Assembly: GCA_900557355.1 (NCBI GenBank)
Contig: USSR01000283.1
Span: 1 to 8,302 of the forward strand
Origin: an uncultured Bacteroides sp.
Lineage (GTDB): Bacteria > Bacteroidota > Bacteroidia > Bacteroidales > Bacteroidaceae
DNA length: 8,302 nucleotides
Direction of reading: 5' to 3'
Made by a program: the position numbers and the translations under genes. The notes beneath the pieces are model-generated. The model made no database searches. It saw nothing but the letters and a program-made list of their open reading frames with translations, and was not told the origin of the DNA. Below are positions 1-5,431 of this stretch, piece by piece. Within the stretch, counting starts at the first letter, position 1, and every line of letters begins with the position of its first letter.

Positions 1-1
1 C

Positions 2-2158
2 AACTCGAATCTGACCGATCAGGACGAAAGTCTCGATGTAAGTCTCTGCATGATGATGAAAGCCAACAACCAGGCGTTCAAGATAGAGAAGCATGTGCAC
101 AATTACCCGCACTGCTGGCGTACGGACAAACCGGTATTGTATTATCCGTTAGATAGCTGGTTCATCCGCTCTACCGCTTGCAAAGACCGCATGATTGAAC
201 TGAACAAGACAATCAACTGGAAACCGGAAAGCACCGGTACAGGACGTTTTGGCAAGTGGCTGGAAAATCTGAACGACTGGAACCTGAGCCGTTCACGTTA
301 CTGGGGTACTCCGCTGCCTATCTGGCGCACGGAAGACAACAGCGAGGAAATCTGCATCGGTTCGGTTGAAGAGCTTTATAATGAAATAGAGAAATCCGTA
401 GCTGCCGGATTCATGAAGTCCAATCCTTATAAGGATAAAGGTTTCGTACCCGGTGAGTACAATGGAGAAAATTATGATAAGATAGACTTGCACCGTCCGT
501 ATGTGGATGATATCATCCTCGTATCCAAAGACGGCAAGCCCATGAAGCGTGAAGCGGACCTGATAGACGTATGGTTCGATTCCGGTGCCATGCCGTATGC
601 ACAAATCCACTATCCGTTCGAGAACAAAGAATTGCTGGATAGCCATCAGGTTTACCCCGCCGACTTTATCGCCGAAGGTGTGGATCAGACTCGCGGTTGG
701 TTCTTTACGCTCCATGCAATCGCTTCAATGGTATTCGATACTATCTCCTACAAGGCTGTTATCTCTAACGGATTGGTACTTGACAAGAATGGTAACAAGA
801 TGTCCAAGCGTCTGGGCAATGGTGTAGATCCTTTCTCAACTATCGAGAAATACGGGTCCGACCCCTTGCGCTGGTACATGATCACCAATTCTTCTCCGTG
901 GGATAACCTGAAATTCGACGTAGACGGCATCGAAGAAGTTCGTCGTAAATTCTTCGGTACATTATATAATACGTATTCTTTCTTCTCACTCTACGCCAAT
1001 GTAGACGGATTCGAATACAAGGAAGCTGACGTGCCGATGGCTGAACGCCCTGAAATCGACCGTTGGATACTCTCTGTACTGAATACACTGGTGAAAGAAG
1101 TGGATACTTGCTATAGCGAATACGAGCCGACAAAGGCCGGACGTCTGATATCCGACTTCGTAAATGACAACCTCTCCAACTGGTATGTTCGTCTGAACCG
1201 TAAACGTTTCTGGGGTGGTGAATTTACGCAGGATAAGTTATCTGCTTACCAGACTCTGTACACTTGTCTGGAAACCGTTGCCAAATTGATGTCGCCCATC
1301 GCTCCGTTCTATGCCGACAAGCTCTATATGGACTTGGTTACTGCAACGGGACGCGACAACGTGGTATCCGTACACTTGGCTAAATTCCCCGAATATAAGG
1401 AGGAAATGATAGACAAGGAACTGGAAGTCCGCATGCAAATGGCACAAGACGTAACTTCTATGGTATTGGCTTTGCGCCGCAAGGTGAATATCAAAGTACG
1501 CCAGCCGCTGCAATGTATCATGATACCGGTAGTAGACGAGGAACAACGTGCCCACATCGAAGCTGTAAAGGCACTTATCATGAGCGAAGTGAACGTGAAG
1601 GATATCAAGTTCGTAGACGGTGCCGCCGGTGTGCTGGTGAAGAAAGTGAAATGTGACTTCAAGAAGATGGGACCGAAATTCGGCAAACAGATGAAAGCCG
1701 TAGCTGCTGCTGTAGCAGAAATGTCACAGGACGCTATCGCCGAACTGGAAAAGAACGGTTCTTATACTTTGCAACTGAATGGTACGGATGTGCTTGTGGA
1801 AGCTACTGACGTAGAAATCTTCAGCGAAGACATTCCGGGATGGCTGGTTGCCAACGAAGGAAAGCTGACTGTTGCCCTGGATGTAACCGTAACAGAAGAG
1901 CTTCGCCGCGAAGGTATTGCCCGTGAACTGGTTAACCGTATTCAAAATATTCGCAAATCAAGCGGTTTGGAGATAACAGACAAAATAAAGATTACATTAT
2001 CAAAAAATCAGCAAACAGATGATGCGGTAAACGAATATAAAGACTATATTTGTAACCAGGTTTTAGGAACCTCACTGACGCTGACCGATGAGGTGGAAAA
2101 CGGCACGGAACTTAACTTTGACGATTTCTCTCTGTATGTAAGCGTTGTAAAAGAATAA
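2..2158 (+). CDS. ileS: Isoleucyl-tRNA synthetase, 3' part (N-terminus outside window)
   Basis: Cytoplasmic class I enzyme that charges tRNA-Ile with isoleucine. The frame is open from base 2, so 718 C-terminal residues are visible; the HIGH motif and most of the editing domain lie upstream. Counting from base 2, I see the end of the CP1 editing domain (HNYPHCW, then WFI), the WNLSRSRYWG block near residue 93, DVWFDSG at 189-195, DQTRGWFF from 228, and the catalytic loop KMSKR at 266-270. The helical anticodon-binding domain follows (NWYVRLNRKRFW), then a C-terminal tail with MGPKFGK at 556-562. The KMSKR variant, the GPKFGK tail and the absence of a C-terminal Cys cluster fit the type 2, eukaryote-like IleRS rather than the zinc-containing E. 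coli type. It is the first visible gene of a + strand operon; its promoter is outside the window. The identification is secure; the type 2 assignment is from motifs only. Confidence 0.97.
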   Translation, partial: NSNLTDQDESLDVSLCMMMKANNQAFKIEKHVHNYPHCWRTDKPVLYYPLDSWFIRSTACKDRMIELNKTINWKPESTGTGRFGKWLENLNDWNLSRSRYWGTPLPIWRTEDNSEEICIGSVEELYNEIEKSVAAGFMKSNPYKDKGFVPGEYNGENYDKIDLHRPYVDDIILVSKDGKPMKREADLIDVWFDSGAMPYAQIHYPFENKELLDSHQVYPADFIAEGVDQTRGWFFTLHAIASMVFDTISYKAVISNGLVLDKNGNKMSKRLGNGVDPFSTIEKYGSDPLRWYMITNSSPWDNLKFDVDGIEEVRRKFFGTLYNTYSFFSLYANVDGFEYKEADVPMAERPEIDRWILSVLNTLVKEVDTCYSEYEPTKAGRLISDFVNDNLSNWYVRLNRKRFWGGEFTQDKLSAYQTLYTCLETVAKLMSPIAPFYADKLYMDLVTATGRDNVVSVHLAKFPEYKEEMIDKELEVRMQMAQDVTSMVLALRRKVNIKVRQPLQCIMIPVVDEEQRAHIEAVKALIMSEVNVKDIKFVDGAAGVLVKKVKCDFKKMGPKFGKQMKAVAAAVAEMSQDAIAELEKNGSYTLQLNGTDVLVEATDVEIFSEDIPGWLVANEGKLTVALDVTVTEELRREGIARELVNRIQNIRKSSGLEITDKIKITLSKNQQTDDAVNEYKDYICNQVLGTSLTLTDEVENGTELNFDDFSLYVSVVKE

Positions 2159-2186
2159 TAATACTAACGATTTAACACGTAAAGTT

Positions 2187-2567
2187 ATGGCAGAAAAAAC
2201 AAGATACTCGGATGCTGAATTGGAAGAATTCCGCGCCATTATTAATGAGAAGTTAGAATTGGCACAACGCGATTATGAATTGCTGAAAGCCAGTTTAACC
2301 GGAGCCGATGGTAATGATACTGACGATACGTCTCCTACGTACAAAGTTTTGGAAGAAGGTGCCAACACCTTATCCAAAGAAGAAACGACACGCCTGGCTC
2401 AACGTCAGTTGAAGTTTATCCAGGGTTTGCAGGCCGCATTGGTACGCATCGAGAACAAAACGTATGGTATTTGCCGTGAAACAGGTAAGTTGATTCCTGC
2501 CGAACGTTTACGTGCTGTGCCTCATGCTACACTGAGCATTGAGGCCAAAAATAACAGTAAGAAGTAA
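2187..2567 (+). CDS. TraR/DksA-family RNA polymerase-binding protein with degenerate zinc finger
   Basis: A 126-residue protein with the DksA/TraR layout. Residues about 8-37 and 63-91 look like the two arms of a helical coiled coil. Between them is an acidic tip (D41, D44, D46, D47), and a C-terminal zinc-finger region follows (YGIC at 93-96, RLRAVP at 107-112). Family members bind in the RNA polymerase secondary channel and change promoter response, often together with ppGpp. The four zinc cysteines of the classical finger are mostly gone: C96 remains, while the other positions are T99, S117 and A120, so zinc binding is unlikely. It starts 28 bp after ileS and ends 2 bp before lspA, indicating cotranscription. 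No clear Shine-Dalgarno sequence is present. The family call is firm; a DksA-like regulatory role is inferred. YlyA of B. subtilis, also placed between ileS and lspA, is the nearest positional analogue I know. Confidence 0.9.
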   Translation: MAEKTRYSDAELEEFRAIINEKLELAQRDYELLKASLTGADGNDTDDTSPTYKVLEEGANTLSKEETTRLAQRQLKFIQGLQAALVRIENKTYGICRETGKLIPAERLRAVPHATLSIEAKNNSKK

Positions 2568-2569
2568 GG

Positions 2570-3244
2570 ATGAACAAATACCTCACGAAAGGTCGCATTG
2601 CGCTGCTCGTTATTTTCTCGGTATTAATTGCTGACCAGATAATCAAGATCTATGTCAAGACTCACATGTATTGGCATCAGAGCGAAAACGCCATAAAATG
2701 GCTTTATGAGAAGCTGGGCATGGTAGATGCAGAACCGCCTACATGGTTTTATATTTACTTTACCGAGAATAACGGTATGGCGTTCGGTATGGAGATTTTC
2801 GGTAAGTTATTCCTTACCTTGTTCCGTATTGTTGCAGTAGGAGCGATAGGGTGGTATTTAACGAGAATAATCAAGCAGGGCTTGAAGACAGGTTATATCG
2901 TATGCGTATCTCTTATTCTTACAGGAGCGTTGGGTAACATCATCGATAGTGTGTTCTATGGTGTGTTGTTCAATGAGAGTACACATTCGCAGATAGCTTC
3001 ATTCCTGCCGGAAGGCGGAGGATATGCTCCTTTGTTCTACGGAAAGGTGGTGGATATGTTCTATTTCCCTATCATTGATACGAACTGGCCTCAATGGATG
3101 CCGTTTGTAGGTGGGGATCATTTCATATTCTTCAGCCCGATATTCAACCTTGCCGATGCCGCTATCAGTTGTGGTATCATTGCCCTGTTATTATTTTACA
3201 GCAAATATTTGAATGACTCTTATCATGCAATAAAGAAATCATGA
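2570..3244 (+). CDS. lspA: Lipoprotein signal peptidase (signal peptidase II), long Bacteroidetes form
   Basis: Inner-membrane aspartyl protease that cleaves the signal peptide of diacylated prolipoproteins before the lipobox cysteine. At 224 residues it is much longer than the usual 160-170. Four membrane segments can be seen at about 8-28, 77-98, 107-127 and 191-212. Family motifs appear in order: DQxxK at 22-26, ENNGMAFG at 66-73, GNIIDS at 122-127 with presumed catalytic D126, VVDMF at 160-164, and FNLADAAI at 192-199 with presumed catalytic D196. The extra length lies in three places: after the first helix, about 132-157, and about 168-188, both of the latter between the two catalytic Asp. 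The common Arg of GNxxDR is Ser (S127). ATG is 2 bp after the previous stop, and the stop overlaps the next start. Its likely substrates include the adjacent lipoprotein and the TamL-like and DUF3332-like proteins in this window. Confidence 0.95.
   Translation: MNKYLTKGRIALLVIFSVLIADQIIKIYVKTHMYWHQSENAIKWLYEKLGMVDAEPPTWFYIYFTENNGMAFGMEIFGKLFLTLFRIVAVGAIGWYLTRIIKQGLKTGYIVCVSLILTGALGNIIDSVFYGVLFNESTHSQIASFLPEGGGYAPLFYGKVVDMFYFPIIDTNWPQWMPFVGGDHFIFFSPIFNLADAAISCGIIALLLFYSKYLNDSYHAIKKS
3241..3244 (+). other. ATGA stop/start overlap joining lspA and the lipoprotein gene
   Basis: The lipoprotein ATG (3241-3243) and the lspA TGA (3242-3244) share bases, so a ribosome ending lspA can restart here. 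No strong Shine-Dalgarno sequence precedes the ATG, which fits coupled reinitiation. Confidence 0.85.
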
Positions 3245-4227
3245 AAGGTCTGCATCGAATTCAATGGTTTAGCATATTCCTGTTAGCATTTTGTTTGACA
3301 GCCTGTCAGGTGAAAAGACCGAAGGTGGTTATATCGGATGCTAAGATGGAAAATGTGCTTTATGACTACCATATAGCAAAGGCTATGGGGGAAGAAGTCC
3401 CTTATACCGATGGCTATAAAAGGGTGTTGTACATTGAATCGGTGTTTAAAAAACATGGTATTACGCAAGCCGAATTTGACTCTTCAATGGTTTGGTTCAC
3501 GCGTAATCCGGAAGTACTCACCAAGATTTATGAGAAAGTAAATGCAAGGCTGAAAGCGGAGCGGGATGTTGTCAATCATTTAATTGCCATACGTGACAAT
3601 AAACCGAAGGAAAGTCTTCCGGGGGACAGCATTGATGTATGGGCATGGCAACGTATCTATCAGCTGACAGGTATGCCGATGGACAACAAGATTACTTTCG
3701 TATTACCCTCAGATACCAACTTTAAAGACCGCGATACTTTGCGGTGGAACGTTCGTTTTCGCTTCCACAACGGTGCGCCAGATTCCTTATATGCTCCCGT
3801 CATGGCTATGCAGATTGTTTATAAAGACAGCATAATCAGTGATATTCAGAAAGTATACAAATCGGGTATGGAAACGGTTTCCCTCTTTGCCGATACGTTG
3901 GGAGAAATCCGGGAAATACGTGGGTATATCTATTATCCTGCAGCACAGGCTACCCGTACATTGCTGACCGACCGCATTTCACTGATGCGTTATCATGCTA
4001 CGGATACACTGTCGTTTGCTAAGAATGATTCTATTCAGAAAGATTCTGTTAAGACAGAGAAAATAGAACCTCAGGAACTCAAGAAAGAGGAACTGAAACC
4101 TGTGGAAGAGAAGATAAATGATAATCCGCGCAGACGTGATGCTGCCCGTCCTCGTCCATCTTCGGAACCTACACTGAAGAAGTTGGATAATCCAGAGCAC
4201 GTTCAATTCCGTAAAGATAACCCCTGA
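3241..4227 (+). CDS. DUF4296-like lipoprotein with charged, proline-rich C-terminal tail
   Basis: A 328-residue predicted lipoprotein of unknown function. The N-terminus has a basic start, a hydrophobic stretch (residues 9-18) and the lipobox LTAC at 19-22, giving lipidated C22. Residues about 30-120 resemble the Bacteroidetes DUF4296 domain (MENVLYDYHIAKAMG, then ITQAEFDSSMVWFTRNPE, then a helical stretch). A second part, about 130-255, looks beta-rich and has no recognised fold. From about 262 to the end is a low-complexity tail rich in Lys, Glu, Pro and Arg, probably disordered. No acidic LES-type surface-export signal follows C22 (next residues QVKRPK), so an inward-facing location is more likely, but this is inference. 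The ATG overlaps the lspA stop as ATGA, implying translational coupling to the enzyme expected to process it. Its stop overlaps the next start. Confidence 0.88.
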   Translation: MKGLHRIQWFSIFLLAFCLTACQVKRPKVVISDAKMENVLYDYHIAKAMGEEVPYTDGYKRVLYIESVFKKHGITQAEFDSSMVWFTRNPEVLTKIYEKVNARLKAERDVVNHLIAIRDNKPKESLPGDSIDVWAWQRIYQLTGMPMDNKITFVLPSDTNFKDRDTLRWNVRFRFHNGAPDSLYAPVMAMQIVYKDSIISDIQKVYKSGMETVSLFADTLGEIREIRGYIYYPAAQATRTLLTDRISLMRYHATDTLSFAKNDSIQKDSVKTEKIEPQELKKEELKPVEEKINDNPRRRDAARPRPSSEPTLKKLDNPEHVQFRKDNP

Positions 4228-4574
4228 TGATCAAACGATTTGCTTCACACTTTATTTTTCTGCCCGGACATGGTTATCTCAAACAATATGTGGTAGGGGT
4301 GGAAGAAGGACAAGTTGTGTCCGCCTTTTCCTTGACAGAGGAGATTGAAGGAGTGGAATGGTTTCCCGGAGTCATTGCTTTATTGAATAATGAAGAAGAT
4401 ATTTCCGAAGGGTACTCCGGTATATTTCAGAAAGCAAATGAAGTATTACAGGAACTTCCGGAAATTTTCTGCCAAGAAACGTTTCCTTCCGGAATAAATG
4501 CTTATCTACTTTATCCTTTCGATTTTACAACGATGCTGCCTGTCGACGGAACTCGGCACAGACTACTGCGGTAG
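4227..4574 (+). CDS. Small conserved-looking protein of unknown function, last gene of the operon
   Basis: A 115-residue protein I do not recognise. It has no signal peptide, membrane segment or cysteine cluster, so it is probably cytoplasmic. The N-terminal half has the most pattern: a FIFLPGHGYLKQYVV block (residues 9-23), then GQVVSAFSLTEEIEGVEWFPGVIAL (28-52). The GxVV, acidic linker, W-x-PGVI order vaguely recalls the small beta domain at the start of amidohydrolases, but no metal-binding HxH follows and the protein is too short for the barrel, so I give no function. The ATG overlaps the previous stop by one base (TGATG), so it is translationally linked to the lipoprotein gene. The last 16 or so codons overlap the end of the opposing methyltransferase gene. 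That the gene is real is supported by the coupling and the coherent N-terminus; the exact C-terminus is less sure. Confidence 0.72.
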   Translation: MIKRFASHFIFLPGHGYLKQYVVGVEEGQVVSAFSLTEEIEGVEWFPGVIALLNNEEDISEGYSGIFQKANEVLQELPEIFCQETFPSGINAYLLYPFDFTTMLPVDGTRHRLLR

Positions 4575-5286
4575 CAATTGCCACATTCAGTGACTCGGAC
4601 GTTTCCCTCTCTGCGGGATAATTGGGAATATAAAGTTTGCGGTTAATGAGTTGCTCCACTTCTTTCCCGATTCCTTTGCCTTCATTACCCATCACAATCA
4701 ATCCGTTGGATGATAATTTCTGTGTGTACATATTTTCTCCATCGAGGAAAGTGCCGTAAACTGGTATATCCTTCAGGCTTTGAATGAGGTCGGGCAGGGG
4801 AGTATAGTGCAGTTTCACACGGGCAATGCCTCCCATGGTGGCTTGAACCGTCTTTGGATTATATACATCTACGGTGTTCGGGGAACAGAAGATATGCTCT
4901 ATTCCAAACCAGTCTGCCAGACGAATGATAGTACCCAGATTTCCCGGATCTTGCACATCGTCCAACGCCAAGCAAAGCGAGTGGCTGATGACGGAAGCAT
5001 CCGTTTCATATTCCGGCTGCTCGAATATGGCAAGTACCTGTTGGGGAGTTTTCAATAAGCTGGCACGGGAAAGGTCTTCATCAGACACTTCCGAAACATC
5101 TTCTACCGGAAGCTTGGGATGTTGCGATAACCATTCGGGCGTCGCTGCCAGAAAGCGGCAGGGAAAATGTCCTAACAAATCTCCTACCAGTTTAGGACCC
5201 TCTGCCAGAAAGACTTTTTCTGTTTTACGATTCTTCTTCAGCTCCAACGAGTGGATATATTTGATGCGGTTTTTGCTCAGTGCCAT
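4525..5286 (-). CDS. TrmH-family SPOUT RNA 2'-O-methyltransferase
   Basis: A 253-residue S-adenosylmethionine-dependent enzyme expected to methylate a ribose 2'-OH in rRNA or tRNA. Residues 1-95 form the small N-terminal substrate-binding domain (KYIHSLELKKNRKTEKVFLAEGPKLV matches the common KxxxxLxxxKxRxxxxxFxxEG start). The SPOUT catalytic domain follows, with motif 1 DDVQDPGNLGTIIR at 109-122, motif 2 VMGNEGKGI at 198-206, and motif 3 SESLNVAIA at 230-238, which form the trefoil-knot cofactor site. Motif 1 carries the Asn and motif 3 the Ser-Leu-Asn typical of active members. The subfamily (RlmB-like, TsnR-like or other) and target nucleotide cannot be told from sequence alone. It is a single gene with its own promoter, divergent from the TamL-like gene and convergent with the left operon, with a 50-bp coding overlap at its 3' end. 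Confidence 0.94.
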   Translation of the reverse strand: MALSKNRIKYIHSLELKKNRKTEKVFLAEGPKLVGDLLGHFPCRFLAATPEWLSQHPKLPVEDVSEVSDEDLSRASLLKTPQQVLAIFEQPEYETDASVISHSLCLALDDVQDPGNLGTIIRLADWFGIEHIFCSPNTVDVYNPKTVQATMGGIARVKLHYTPLPDLIQSLKDIPVYGTFLDGENMYTQKLSSNGLIVMGNEGKGIGKEVEQLINRKLYIPNYPAERETSESLNVAIATAVVCAEFRRQAASL

Positions 5287-5307
5287 AGCTTAAATGTTAT
5301 CGTTTGG

Positions 5308-5339
5308 CAAAAGTACGTGATTATTTCTATATAATCAAA
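5308..5339 (-). promoter_or_regulatory. Predicted promoter of the TrmH-family gene
   Basis: Read on the - strand, TTTG (5339-5336), a 20-nt spacer and TACTTTTG (5315-5308) match both halves of the Bacteroidetes sigma-ABfr consensus, TTTG and TAnnTTTG, exactly. The transcript would start near 5301, leaving a leader of only about 15 nt before the ATG at 5286. Confidence 0.75.
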
Positions 5340-5367
5340 AAACGGAACACACTTCATCCGGTTTTTT
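5337..5367. repeat. Imperfect inverted repeat between the two divergent promoters
   Basis: A run of six A, then CGGA (5337-5346), faces TCCGG followed by six T (5357-5367), with a 10-nt loop and one bulged G. It resembles an intrinsic terminator hairpin, but no transcript is expected to cross it, since it lies between two outward-facing promoters and covers the -33 element of the leftward one. It may be an operator, a pair of A/T-tract UP-like elements, or chance. Nothing else in the 145-bp gap is explained beyond the promoters. Confidence 0.4.
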
Positions 5368-5368
5368 A

Positions 5369-5399
5369 TTTCGGAAAAGAAAAAATAGATTTATATTTG
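5369..5399 (+). promoter_or_regulatory. Predicted promoter of the TamL-like gene
   Basis: TATATTTG at 5392-5399 fits the Bacteroidetes -7 consensus TAnnTTTG exactly. TTTC at 5369-5372, 19 nt upstream, matches three of four bases of the -33 TTTG. The start of transcription would be near 5405, giving a leader of about 27 nt. No Shine-Dalgarno sequence is seen before the ATG at 5432. Confidence 0.65.
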
Positions 5400-5431
5400 T
5401 AGTCAATTATGCGCAATTTATTAATTCTGGT

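Noticed and set aside
2113..2120. TAACTTTG, a match to the -7 consensus, about 66 bp upstream of the DksA-like gene
   Set aside because: There is no TTTG at 19-21 nt upstream and it lies within ileS coding sequence. A chance match is likely, though a weak internal promoter cannot be excluded.
4455..4492. Two copies of CTTCCGGAA and a GAAACGTTTC palindrome, considered as a terminator for the - strand methyltransferase
   Set aside because: They lie inside the 115-codon gene, lack a following U-tract on the - strand, and the palindrome has no room for a loop.
4227..4574. Reading the small gene as a truncated amidohydrolase
   Set aside because: The PGVI resemblance is weak, no HxH metal site is present, and the downstream sequence in all + frames shows no continuation of such a protein.
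4874..5293. 139-codon open frame on the + strand opposite the TrmH-family gene
   Set aside because: Its translation is Ser-rich with no recognisable pattern, and the opposite strand encodes all three SPOUT motifs. It is a shadow frame.
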